Assembly: GCF_900156265.1 (NCBI RefSeq)
Contig: NZ_FTNE01000008.1
Location: forward strand, 1-64,000
DNA from: Acidiphilium rubrum
GTDB taxonomy: Bacteria; Pseudomonadota; Alphaproteobacteria; Acetobacterales; Acetobacteraceae
Direction of reading: 5' to 3'
Length of the DNA stretch: 64,000 nucleotides
Below are positions 17,240-24,872 of the stretch, one piece after another. The notes under the pieces were generated by a model. That model worked only from the letters and a program-made list of their open reading frames with translations. It did no database searches and had not been told where the DNA came from. The first letter of the stretch is position 1; the number at the start of each line of letters is the position of its first letter. Made by a program: the position numbers and the translations under genes.

Positions 17240-18202
17240 TTACAGCGCGATCAGCCCCGCCGCCGTCGCTTCATCGGTGATCACCACGCGCGGTGCCAGC
17301 AGGCGGATGGCGGCGTACATGATGCGCAGTTTGCGCCAGCCGCCGGAGGCAAGCACCAGATGCGGCACGCGCCGTAGCGTTTCGGGGGCGACGGCGATGA
17401 CGCGGTGGTTGATGTCGTGTTCGACGATTTGTCCTTGCTCGTCGAGGAAATTGCACAGCAGATCGCCGATCGCGCCGGCCTCGATCAGCGATTGCAGATC
17501 GGCCTCGGGCAGCAGGGCGTAGCGGAACACGGTGGAATCCGGCGTCAGGTCGCCGACGCTGACGATCGCGAGGTCGAGGCGCATGGCACGGGTCATGACC
17601 TCCTCGATCCCGGCATGGCGGTACAGCAGATCGCGGGTCATGGGGTCGGGCGCGATCACCGGGGCGGCGAGAAAGAAGCAGTCCGCGCCGAACAGATCGG
17701 CAAAGCGCCAGGCGAATTCCGACGGGCTGTAGGCGCTCGCGCGGGTCAGTGCGCCGAGCAGGGAGACCACCGTCATGTTCTCGAGCTTGCGGCTGGCGAT
17801 GTGTTTGAGGCTGGCGCGCAATGTCTGGCCCCAGCCGAGCCCGACCGTCATGCCATCGAGCAGGGTGGTGTTGAGGTAATCGCCGATCGCCGCACCGATC
17901 GCATCGGTGATGTTCGTGGCCTCGGCCGGTTGCGGCACCACGATGGCATGGGCGACGCCGTATTTTTCCTCCAGCGCCCGGGCGAGCGCGACGCAGTTGG
18001 TATCGCGCGCATTGATGCGCACCTGGACGGTGCCATCCTCGCGGCAGTCCGCCAGCATCCGCAGCACCCGCACCCGGCTGATACCGATGCGCGCAGCGAT
18101 GTCTTCCTGGGTCAGCCCTTCAATATAATACATCCAGGCGGCGCGGACCCGTAGGTCGGCATCGCCCGGGCTGACGTCGCGGCGGCGCGGCCGTTGGCTC
18201 AA
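17240..18202 (-). CDS. SorC-family sugar-binding transcriptional regulator
   Basis: About 320 residues if translation starts at the TTG at 18202, which overlaps the upstream oxidoreductase stop (TTGA); an ATG at 18295 would overlap that gene by 97 bases. The TTG gives an N terminus of the same length as its paralogue at 13730. The helix-turn-helix is AWMYYIEGLTQEDIAARIGI. The ligand domain has AIVVPQPAEATNI, GMTVGLGWGQTL, VVSLLGALTRAS and LASGGWRKLRIMYAAIRLL. It is cotranscribed behind the SAF-domain oxidoreductase and probably controls the divergent oxidoreductase and glucitol-type promoters through GAACA/TGTTC sites. Which of the two SorC proteins binds which site is not known. Confidence 0.88.
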   Translation of the reverse strand: MSQRPRRRDVSPGDADLRVRAAWMYYIEGLTQEDIAARIGISRVRVLRMLADCREDGTVQVRINARDTNCVALARALEEKYGVAHAIVVPQPAEATNITDAIGAAIGDYLNTTLLDGMTVGLGWGQTLRASLKHIASRKLENMTVVSLLGALTRASAYSPSEFAWRFADLFGADCFFLAAPVIAPDPMTRDLLYRHAGIEEVMTRAMRLDLAIVSVGDLTPDSTVFRYALLPEADLQSLIEAGAIGDLLCNFLDEQGQIVEHDINHRVIAVAPETLRRVPHLVLASGGWRKLRIMYAAIRLLAPRVVITDEATAAGLIAL

Positions 18203-19521
18203 CCGGCTTGCTGCAGCGGTTGCGCGTGATACCCCAGCGCCGCGTCCTGCAATCCGCGCAGGCGCACGATGTCCATGCTCTGGTCCGGCCGGCAATTGGC
18301 ATAGGTGAGCATCGCACCGCGCGCGATCGGGCTGGTGACCACGGCACGTTCGGCCAGGCCGATCGGCAGAGCATCGGCGGCACGGGCGGCTTCGGCTGTC
18401 ATTGCCCAGCCGCGATAATCGGCTTCGCCGATTTTGCCAAGCACGGTACCGGGTGTGAGATCACGCTTGGCCAGGGTGGCGACCTCCGCGACGGGGCGAT
18501 GCAGTGGCGTCATGTGCGGTCGCCGGTAGAGCACGGCGGCGGCGGCGGTGAGCGGTACTTCCAGGCTGGTCAGGTGATAGGGCCGGTAGAAGGTGAAATA
18601 AGGCCCCTCCCCCATTTTCAGGTCGCGCAGCCGTTCATGGACGCGCGGATGCGGCGCCTTGATGATGACGAACACGCCGGGTGCTACGCCGGCGCCGATC
18701 GAATAATCGACCACGCCGCTGCGGCTGAGCAGGCCGCCTTCGCTGCGCGGGCGAAAGACGTTCGGCAGATCGGCGAGGCTGGCGGCCGGCCCGTGCATAC
18801 CCGCGACATCCGGCAACAGGCCGGTGGCGTTGGCGACCGCGACCATTTCGATCATGGTTTTCGAGCCGTCGACGAATTCAACCAGCATGCGCGGGTTCAT
18901 GTGCCGGCGCGCCGCTTCCTCGGCGTAGTCGGCGGGAATCGCATCGAAATTCAGCGGGTTGTTCTTGCCTTTGCCGGCCGCGACGATCGGGTAGCCGAGC
19001 GAGCGGGCAAACCCCATCAGTTCCATGATCGCGGAGGGTTCATCACCGGCGCCGAGCGAATAGACCACGCCGCGTTTGGCCGCATGGGCGGCAAGGCTGG
19101 CGCCGACGGTGATGTCCGCCTCGACGTTCATCATCACGACGTGCTTGCCGTGGTCCATCGCACGAATCGACAGTTCCGCGCCGTAGCCGGGGTTGCCCGT
19201 GGCATCGATGATGACATCGACCTGCCCGGCGGTGCAGGCGATATCGGCGGATTGGGTCAGCGCGAGTTTGCCGGCGGAAATGGCCGCCTCTGCCGCCGCC
19301 ACGGTTTCAACCAGTTGGACGTGATCCGCGCCGATACCCGCCAGGGTGAGGGCTGCGCGCGCAACATCGATCCGCATTTCGGCGAGGACGGCGATTTCGA
19401 GACCCGGCATCAAGGCAACCTGGGTGACGATGTCGGTCCCCATTTCACCGCAGCCGATCAGGCCGATACGGATCGGCGCGGACTCGACCGCGCGGGCTGC
19501 GAGATCATCGACGAGTGACAT
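18199..19521 (-). CDS. Rossmann oxidoreductase with C-terminal SAF domain
   Basis: 440 residues from the ATG at 19521 (GGAGGA upstream). Residues about 17-170 are a NAD(P)-binding fold similar to homoserine dehydrogenase (IRIGLIGCGEMGTDIV, VIIDATGNPG, VVMMNVEADITVG). A middle catalytic-like region has SLGAGDEPSAIMELMGFA and GKGKNNPL. The C-terminal 70 residues are a SAF domain (KRDLTPGTVLGKIGEADYRG, LPIGLAERAVV, GAMLTYANC). Such proteins occur in carbohydrate-acid and polyol gene clusters; the exact reaction is not established. It is the only oxidoreductase in the PTS island, so it is the best candidate to oxidise the imported polyol phosphate. It is divergent from gutM and heads an operon with the SorC regulator. 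Confidence 0.8.
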   Translation of the reverse strand: MSLVDDLAARAVESAPIRIGLIGCGEMGTDIVTQVALMPGLEIAVLAEMRIDVARAALTLAGIGADHVQLVETVAAAEAAISAGKLALTQSADIACTAGQVDVIIDATGNPGYGAELSIRAMDHGKHVVMMNVEADITVGASLAAHAAKRGVVYSLGAGDEPSAIMELMGFARSLGYPIVAAGKGKNNPLNFDAIPADYAEEAARRHMNPRMLVEFVDGSKTMIEMVAVANATGLLPDVAGMHGPAASLADLPNVFRPRSEGGLLSRSGVVDYSIGAGVAPGVFVIIKAPHPRVHERLRDLKMGEGPYFTFYRPYHLTSLEVPLTAAAAVLYRRPHMTPLHRPVAEVATLAKRDLTPGTVLGKIGEADYRGWAMTAEAARAADALPIGLAERAVVTSPIARGAMLTYANCRPDQSMDIVRLRGLQDAALGYHAQPLQQAG

Positions 19522-19568
19522 GTGTTCCTCCGTTGGATGGCGTGCAGCCTGGATCGCCACGCTGAACA

Positions 19569-19596
19569 TTTATACCATTTTGAACACAAAAATCAA
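19569..19596 (-). promoter_or_regulatory. Promoter of the SAF-oxidoreductase operon with TGTTCA repeats
   Basis: On the minus strand TTGATT (19591-19596) and TATAAA (19569-19574) are 16 bases apart, 48 bases before the start codon. TGTTCA occurs once within the spacer and once just downstream of the -10 box, 18 bases apart in direct orientation. These are half-sites of the GAACATTTGTTC motif found at 19703 and 22269, so the same regulator may act here. Confidence 0.5.
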
Positions 19597-19689
19597 TCAA
19601 CATCAAGTCGGTCGCCGCAAGACATCGGCCTGCCACGGGTCTTTTTCCGGCCCATCGTAAAATCTTGCCACGCCTCAAAAAAAAACTTA

Positions 19690-19720
19690 TTGACACATGA
19701 TCGAACATTTGTTCATGATC
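19690..19720 (+). promoter_or_regulatory. gutM-srl promoter with GAACATTTGTTC operator
   Basis: A consensus TTGACA lies at 19690-19695 and CATGAT at 19714-19719 serves as a plausible -10 with an 18-base spacer. The palindrome GAACATTTGTTC (19703-19714) lies inside the spacer, and the symmetry extends outwards (ATGATC to the left, ATGATC to the right). A regulator bound here would sit directly on the promoter. The same 12 bases recur at 22269-22280 before the IspDF-like gene. Confidence 0.6.
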
Positions 19721-19761
19721 CAGCAAGTCGAATAAGAGAATTCAACGCAAGGGGAGACGCA

Positions 19762-20199
19762 ATGTCCGCAATCAGTCTGATTGCCGTGTTCGCAGTGCTA
19801 TGGATCATGCAGATCGGGGGCACCGTGTGGCAGATGCGCCATTATCGGCGCGTACTCGGCAGAATTTCCACGCAATGGCAGGATGGTTTCGCCGGCGTCG
19901 GCAATGCGCGCGGGCGGATCGGCAAGGGCATCATCCTGATCGTGGTGGTCGGCACCGATGGCATCGTCCGCGAAGCCCTGGCGATGCGCGGGCGCACCAT
20001 TTTCGCGAAATTCCGCCCGCTGGCCGAATTGACCGGCACGCCGCTCGCGACGCTGCGGAACGCACCGCCCGCAGCGCGCGATGGCGGTTTTTCCAAGGCG
20101 CTGACCCAGGCAATTGCGCAGATCGATCGGCTACGCACGGCTGGCGAACCAGCACCGGATGCCCAGGACACAATCGCCGCCCTCGCCATCGCCGCCTGA
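19762..20199 (+). CDS. gutM: Glucitol operon activator-like protein GutM
   Basis: 145 residues from the ATG at 19762 with GGGGAG upstream. One N-terminal membrane segment (ISLIAVFAVLWIMQIGGTVWQ) is followed by a small domain with GRIGKGIILIVVVGTDGIVREALAM and GRTIFAKFRPLAELTG, matching the GutM/SrlM family (PF06923). In enterobacteria GutM is an accessory activator of the glucitol operon; the membrane segment seen here suggests it stays at the membrane. It is the first gene of the operon gutM-srlA-srlE-srlB. Confidence 0.88.
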   Translation: MSAISLIAVFAVLWIMQIGGTVWQMRHYRRVLGRISTQWQDGFAGVGNARGRIGKGIILIVVVGTDGIVREALAMRGRTIFAKFRPLAELTGTPLATLRNAPPAARDGGFSKALTQAIAQIDRLRTAGEPAPDAQDTIAALAIAA

Positions 20200-20236
20200 C
20201 ACTTCCGCCCAACTCCACGAGAGAAGGACCACCACC

Positions 20237-20776
20237 ATGCACGGGTTGATGCCCATTACCGATGCCGCCGAATGGTTCATCGGCTTGTTCCAGGCCGGCG
20301 GCAAGGTTTTCGTCGCTTATGTCGTCGGGATCATCCCGACGCTCGTCGTCCTGCTCACCGCCTTCTATGCCCTGACCGCCCTGGTCGGTGAGGACCGCAT
20401 CCATAATTTCGCGCGGTTCGCCGGCAGATATGCCATCACGCGCTACACGCTGCTGCCGCTGCTCTCGTTGCTCTTCCTGACCAATCCGATGGCCTATACG
20501 TTCGGCGTGTTCCTCGAGGAAAAGCACAAGCCGGCGTTCTATGATTCGGCGGTATCATACTGCCATCCGATCACCGCGCTGTTTCCGAATGCCAATGCCG
20601 GTGAGTTGTTCGTCTATTACGGCGTGCTGGCCGGCATCCAGAAACTGCATCTGCCGATCGCCAATCTGGCGATCAGGTATTTTCTGGTCGGACTGATCGT
20701 CATCTTGATCCGCGGCATCGTGACCGAGCGGATCACGCTGTTCCTGGCGCGTCGCCAGGGTGTCGAACTGGGCTGA
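20237..20776 (+). CDS. srlA: PTS glucitol/sorbitol-type EIIC
   Basis: 179 residues from the ATG at 20237, with AGAAGGA upstream; the frame extends to 20114 but that part overlaps gutM. It is the short N-terminal membrane half of the split glucitol permease: AAEWFIGLFQAGGKVFVAYV, NPMAYTFGVFLEEKHKPAFYDS, SYCHPITALFPNANAGELFVY and a final hydrophobic segment with LIVILIRGIVTERIT. It works with SrlE, which carries the EIIB site and the other membrane half. Confidence 0.9.
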   Translation: MHGLMPITDAAEWFIGLFQAGGKVFVAYVVGIIPTLVVLLTAFYALTALVGEDRIHNFARFAGRYAITRYTLLPLLSLLFLTNPMAYTFGVFLEEKHKPAFYDSAVSYCHPITALFPNANAGELFVYYGVLAGIQKLHLPIANLAIRYFLVGLIVILIRGIVTERITLFLARRQGVELG

Positions 20777-20796
20777 ACCGAACGAGGGAGACGACC

Positions 20797-21801
20797 ATGA
20801 CACAAGACAACAAATATCGTGCGGTTCGCGTCTCGGCAGGCCCTGGCGGCTGGGGCGGCCCGCTGATCATCGCGCCGACCGCCGAGCGCGACAAGATCGT
20901 GGCGGTTACTGGCGGCGGCATTCCTGAGGTGGCGCGCGAGTTGGCCCGCCTGACCGGCGGCGAGGCGGTTGATGGATTTCGCCTGGCACCACCGGAAAGC
21001 GAGATCGCGGCCGTGGTGATCGATTGCGGCGGCACCGCCCGGTGCGGCGTGTATCCGCGCAAGAAAATGCTGACCATCAATCTGACGCCGGTCGGCCAAT
21101 CCGGCCCGCTGGCGCAGTTCATCACCGAAGACCTCTATGTCTCGGGTGTCACGACGAAATCGCTGACCCCGATCGAGGGCGGCACCATCGCCCTGGAGCG
21201 CCCGGCATCCCCCGCGATGGCCAGCCCGTTCGAGACGACGGCGGCAGCGGCGATCCCGATGGGCGGGGGCGGGTTTACCGGATTTATCGCGCAGATCGGC
21301 CGGTTCATGGGCCGCGTGGTTGGCATTTTGTTCGCCAGTGGCCGCAAATCGATCGACCAAGTGATCCGCAACATCCTGCCGTTCATCGCCTTCGTCACCA
21401 TGCTTGTCGGCATCATCGATGCGACCGGCTTGGGCAAGGTGATCGCGCATCTGCTGACACCTCTGGCCGGCGGGCTGCCGGGGTTGCTCGTGCTGTCGGT
21501 GATCTGCGGCCTGCCCTTCCTGTCGCCGGTGCTGGGCCCGGGAGCGGTGATTGCGCAGGTGGTCGGCGTGCTGGTGGGCACCCAGATCGCGGAGGGGCAT
21601 ATCCCGCCGCAATTCGCTTTGCCGGCCCTGTTCGCCTATGACACGCAGGTTGGCTGCGACTTTATCCCGGTCGGCCTGTCGCTCGGTGAAGCGAAGCCGC
21701 GAACGGTCGAAATCGGTGTGCCTGCGGTGCTGCTGAGCCGCCAGATTACCGGGCCGATCGCCGTGTTACTCGGCTGGGCGTTCAGCTTCGGCATGTATTG
21801 A
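20797..21801 (+). CDS. srlE: PTS glucitol/sorbitol-type EIIB/EIIC
   Basis: 334 residues. The N-terminal half is the cytoplasmic EIIB domain, beginning YRAVRVSAGPGGWGGPL and carrying its cysteine in VIDCGGTARCGVYPRKK. The C-terminal 150 residues are membrane segments with RKSIDQVIRNILPFIAFVTM, GLPFLSPVLGPGAVIAQVVG and FAYDTQVGCDFIPVGLSLGE, as in SrlE. It receives phosphate from SrlB and phosphorylates the polyol during transport. It sits 20 bases after srlA and 10 bases before srlB. Confidence 0.9.
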   Translation: MTQDNKYRAVRVSAGPGGWGGPLIIAPTAERDKIVAVTGGGIPEVARELARLTGGEAVDGFRLAPPESEIAAVVIDCGGTARCGVYPRKKMLTINLTPVGQSGPLAQFITEDLYVSGVTTKSLTPIEGGTIALERPASPAMASPFETTAAAAIPMGGGGFTGFIAQIGRFMGRVVGILFASGRKSIDQVIRNILPFIAFVTMLVGIIDATGLGKVIAHLLTPLAGGLPGLLVLSVICGLPFLSPVLGPGAVIAQVVGVLVGTQIAEGHIPPQFALPALFAYDTQVGCDFIPVGLSLGEAKPRTVEIGVPAVLLSRQITGPIAVLLGWAFSFGMY

Positions 21802-21811
21802 GGAGCGTATC

Positions 21812-22195
21812 ATGGAGGTTCTGTACCGCAGCACGATTGCCGACATCGGGCCCGAGGTGGCGGAGCTGCTGGAAGGCGGGCTGCTCATCCTGTTCCAGGT
21901 CGGCGCACCGCCGGAACTTGCGGAAATCTCGGTCATCCACGCGCCGGGGGTGACAGAAAGCACCGCCGAGCCGCAGGTGTCCGACATCGTACGGTTCGGC
22001 GGAAGCGAAGCGAGGATTACCGCGATGGGCCCGCGCAGCTGGGCGAAGGCCCGCGACCTCGGGCATATCACGTTCAGCTTCGGCGGCGCACCCAGCGCCG
22101 ATCGTCCCGGCGAGATCTGCGTCACCGCGATCCCGCATGACGAGCTCTGGACCGCGCTGGTGCCGGGGACGCAACTCGAGATCCTGCGCGCCTGA
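21812..22195 (+). CDS. srlB: PTS glucitol/sorbitol-type EIIA
   Basis: 127 residues matching the glucitol EIIA family (PF03829): GGLLILFQVGAPPELAEISV, the likely phospho-histidine in VIHAPG, IVRFGGSEARITAMG, LGHITFSFGG and PGEICV. It transfers phosphate from HPr to the EIIB domain of SrlE. It ends the gutM-srlA-srlE-srlB run. After its stop a short 6-base inverted repeat has no U-tract, so no clear terminator is seen. Confidence 0.88.
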   Translation: MEVLYRSTIADIGPEVAELLEGGLLILFQVGAPPELAEISVIHAPGVTESTAEPQVSDIVRFGGSEARITAMGPRSWAKARDLGHITFSFGGAPSADRPGEICVTAIPHDELWTALVPGTQLEILRA

Positions 22196-22241
22196 CGTTT
22201 GGTCGATGCAAGGCCGTTGCATGGAAGCGACACGCCTCGCC

Positions 22242-22280
22242 TTGACGTGATCTGGTTCCGGGCTTAGCGAACATTTGTTC
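22242..22280 (+). promoter_or_regulatory. Candidate promoter and GAACATTTGTTC operator before the IspDF-like gene
   Basis: TTGACG at 22242-22247 and TAGCGA at 22265-22270 are spaced by 17 bases. The palindrome GAACATTTGTTC at 22269-22280 overlaps the end of the -10 box, 58 bases before the start at 22339. The identical 12 bases lie in the gutM promoter at 19703-19714. This ties the IspDF-like gene to the same regulon with its own promoter. Confidence 0.5.
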
Positions 22281-22338
22281 AGAACGGCCGATTTCGCTTC
22301 GGCCGCGAACATCGCACGACTGGAAAAGTTAAGTTAAC

Positions 22339-23529
22339 ATGACGTTTGCTCTCATCGTCGCTGCAGGACGCGGACAGCGCCTGAGCGGGCCGATTCCCAA
22401 GCAGTACCGGCTGCTGGACGGCAGCCCGATCATTCGTCACACTGTGGCGGCGTTCCGGCGCAATCAGGCGATCAGCGGCGTTCAGGTAGTGATCCACCCC
22501 AACGACATCGATCTCTATCAGCGTGCAACGGAAGGGCTGAACCTGCCCCCGCCCCTGATCGGCGGCAATTCCCGCCAGGAATCGGTCCGGCTCGGGCTCG
22601 AAGGACTGGCGCGCGAGGCGCCGGAGACGATTATCATTCACGATGGCGTGCGCCCCTTCGTCGAGCAGGAAACCATCGGCGCCGTGATCGACGCGCTGGA
22701 CCGCACGCCCTGCGCGATCGCCGGCGTGCCGCTGGCCGATACGCTCAAATTCTGCGGTGAGGACAAGGTTCTGAAAACCGTCGAGCGCACCAATCTGTGG
22801 CGCGCGCAGACGCCGCAGGCGTTCCGGTTCCGCGATATTCTCGCCGCCCACCGGCGCGTCTACCTCGCTAACCCGCTCGCCCAGGATTTCACCGACGATG
22901 CGGCGATCGCCGAGGCGGTCGGGCTCGAAATCGAGATGGTGCGCGGCACCGAGGATAATTTCAAGATCACAACGGAGCACGACCTCGACCGCGCCGAAGT
23001 GATCATGCAGCGCGGCCATCGGGAAATTCATTCCGGCTGGGGATTCTCGACCGAGAATCTGGTTGCCGCCAGCCCGGCCGAAAACCCGACCATCATGATC
23101 TGCGGCATTCCGGTGGTGCTCGATGCCGGCGTGCGCACATCCGGCGGTTCGGATGTCGGGCTGGATGCGATCACCTCGGCGATTCTGGGCACGGTCGGCG
23201 GCATCGGCGTCGATCTGGCCGATGGCCGCGCCTTGCCGAGCCGGCGCTTCGCGAATTCGGAGAATTTGATCCGCGAGGCGGTTTCGGTCGTCGCGATGGC
23301 CGGCGGGCGGATCGAGCATGTCGATCTGACGGTGATTTCCGACTTCAAGAGCGTGCTCGACCGTCAGGCGATGATGGTGCAGCGGACGGCTGATCTCCTA
23401 TCGACCGGTTGCCGTTCGATCTCAATCAAGCACGCCTTCATCGACGATCTCGGGTTCACCTTTCGGCGCGAGGTGATTTCGACCCAATGCATCGCAACGG
23501 TCAATTATCCGCGCGATCGGGATTTCTAG
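22339..23529 (+). CDS. IspDF-like protein: intact IspD-type cytidylyltransferase, degenerate IspF domain
   Basis: 396 residues. Residues 1-228 match 2-C-methyl-D-erythritol 4-phosphate cytidylyltransferase (IspD): LIVAAGRGQRLSGPIPKQ, HDGVRPFV (101-108), RTNLWRAQTPQAF, DFTDDAAIAEA and NFKITTEHDLDRAE. Residues 229-396 align with IspF in layout but have lost its active site. The metal motif GxDVH reads GFSTEN (D to S237, H to E239), the histidine of AHSDGDV is S268, and the CDP-loop TTTEKLGF reads AFIDDLGF. A housekeeping IspDF would keep these residues, so this is probably a paralogue serving the PTS island, perhaps activating an imported polyol phosphate with CTP. It follows srlB with an operator in between. 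The exact substrate is unknown. Confidence 0.82.
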   Translation: MTFALIVAAGRGQRLSGPIPKQYRLLDGSPIIRHTVAAFRRNQAISGVQVVIHPNDIDLYQRATEGLNLPPPLIGGNSRQESVRLGLEGLAREAPETIIIHDGVRPFVEQETIGAVIDALDRTPCAIAGVPLADTLKFCGEDKVLKTVERTNLWRAQTPQAFRFRDILAAHRRVYLANPLAQDFTDDAAIAEAVGLEIEMVRGTEDNFKITTEHDLDRAEVIMQRGHREIHSGWGFSTENLVAASPAENPTIMICGIPVVLDAGVRTSGGSDVGLDAITSAILGTVGGIGVDLADGRALPSRRFANSENLIREAVSVVAMAGGRIEHVDLTVISDFKSVLDRQAMMVQRTADLLSTGCRSISIKHAFIDDLGFTFRREVISTQCIATVNYPRDRDF

Positions 23530-23546
23530 CCGTCTATAGCCGCGAC

Positions 23547-24200
23547 TCAATCCCGAATGGGGCTGAGCGGCGCGCCCATCCGCGCCGCGATCTGCTCGAT
23601 ACTGATGCCGGGGGCGGCCTCGCGCAGCACGAAGCCGTCCGGCGTGACATCGATCACCGCGATATCGGTATAGACGCGGCTGACCGTGCCGAGCGCGGTC
23701 AGCGGATAGGTGCAACGTTCGACCAACCGTGGCGTGCCATCCCGCGCGGCGTGTTCCATCAGGACCCAGACGCGCTTGGCGCCGGCACCGAGGTCCATCG
23801 CGCCGCCGACCGCGGGGGCTTCGCCGGCGCGGCCGGTCGACCAGTTGGCGAGATCGCCATTGGCACCGACCTGATAGCCGCCGAGCACACACAGATCGAG
23901 ATGACCGCCGCGAATGATGGCGAAACTATCGGCCTGGCCGACGATCGCGGCACCCGGGCGCAGCGTGATCGGCTGCTTGCCGGCGTTGATCAGCCAGGGA
24001 TTCTCCTGCCCCGCGGGCGGTAGCGGGCCGACGCCGAGAATGCCGTTTTCCGAGTGGAACATCACCTCGCGCTCGATCGGTACGAAATTCGCGATCAGCG
24101 TGGGCAGGCCGATGCCGAGATTGACCGCCCAACCCTCCGGAATATCGGCCGCGACGCGGTCTGCCATGTCGCGGCGCGACCAGCCGGCAAGCGCTGTCAT
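23547..24200 (-). CDS. pcaJ: 3-oxoacid/3-oxoadipate CoA-transferase subunit B
   Basis: 217 residues with the family I CoA-transferase beta signature. The catalytic glutamate is E51 in MFHSENGILG, and GIGLPTLIANFVP, GGHLDLCVLGGYQV and GGAMDLGAGAKRVWVLMEH are as expected. With subunit A it moves CoA from succinyl-CoA to 3-oxoadipate or a related 3-oxo acid. The start overlaps the subunit A stop by 4 bases. The thiolase partner is upstream, but no ring-cleavage genes are in view, so 3-oxoadipate versus acetoacetate remains open. Confidence 0.85.
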   Translation of the reverse strand: MTALAGWSRRDMADRVAADIPEGWAVNLGIGLPTLIANFVPIEREVMFHSENGILGVGPLPPAGQENPWLINAGKQPITLRPGAAIVGQADSFAIIRGGHLDLCVLGGYQVGANGDLANWSTGRAGEAPAVGGAMDLGAGAKRVWVLMEHAARDGTPRLVERCTYPLTALGTVSRVYTDIAVIDVTPDGFVLREAAPGISIEQIAARMGAPLSPIRD

Positions 24201-24868
24201 GCCGATCCTCCTGCAATGAACACCCGCTGCACGAACAGACCGGGCGTGACGATGGTTTCCGGGGCGAGCGTGCCGAGGTCGCGTCGGTGATGGGCGAGCG
24301 CGATGGTGACGCCCGCGGCAGTCGCCATGATCGGGTTGAAATTACGCCCTGCCGCGTTGTAGGTCAGGTTACCCCAGCGGTCGGCCTCCCACGCCTCGAT
24401 CAGCGCGAAATCGGCGGACAACGCATATTCCAGCACACAGGCCCGGCCATCGATGGTACGGACTTCCTTGCCGGCGGCAAGTTCGGTGCCGGCCGCGGTG
24501 GGGGTGAAAAACGCCGGCACACCGGCCCCGGCGGCGCGGATGCGCTCGGCCAGCGTGCCTTGCGGCACCAGTTCGAGATCGATCCTGCCCTCGGCATAGA
24601 GCGTGTCGAACGCGGTTTTGCTCGTGGCGCGCGGGTAGGAACAAATCACCTTGGTAATGGCACCCTGGGCGATCAGTTTCGGCAGGCCGCCGAAATCACC
24701 GCCGGCATTGTTGGCGATGATGGTGAGGTGGCGCAACCCGCGCTCGCCCAGCGCATCGACCAGCAGATGCGGCTGGCCGACGGCACCGAAACCGCCGACC
24801 ATGATGGTGGCACCATCGCCGATGCCGTCGAGCGCTGCCTCGATCGAGGGGACGAATTTATCGATCAT
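24197..24868 (-). CDS. pcaI: 3-oxoacid/3-oxoadipate CoA-transferase subunit A
   Basis: 223 residues. The CoA-binding glycine loop is in ATIMVGGFGAVGQPHLL near the N terminus, with IIANNAGGDFGGLPKLI, ELVPQGTLAERIRAAGAGV and FFTPTAAGTELAAGKEVR typical of the alpha subunit. It forms a heterotetramer with subunit B next door. Its start is 4 bases from the thiolase stop, so thiolase, subunit A and subunit B form one operon on the minus strand. Confidence 0.86.
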   Translation of the reverse strand: MIDKFVPSIEAALDGIGDGATIMVGGFGAVGQPHLLVDALGERGLRHLTIIANNAGGDFGGLPKLIAQGAITKVICSYPRATSKTAFDTLYAEGRIDLELVPQGTLAERIRAAGAGVPAFFTPTAAGTELAAGKEVRTIDGRACVLEYALSADFALIEAWEADRWGNLTYNAAGRNFNPIMATAAGVTIALAHHRRDLGTLAPETIVTPGLFVQRVFIAGGSA

Positions 24869-24872
24869 GGCG

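Noticed and set aside
22206..22222. ATGCAA-GGCCG-TTGCAT inverted repeat after srlB
   Set aside because: Only six base pairs and no U-tract, so not convincing as a terminator.
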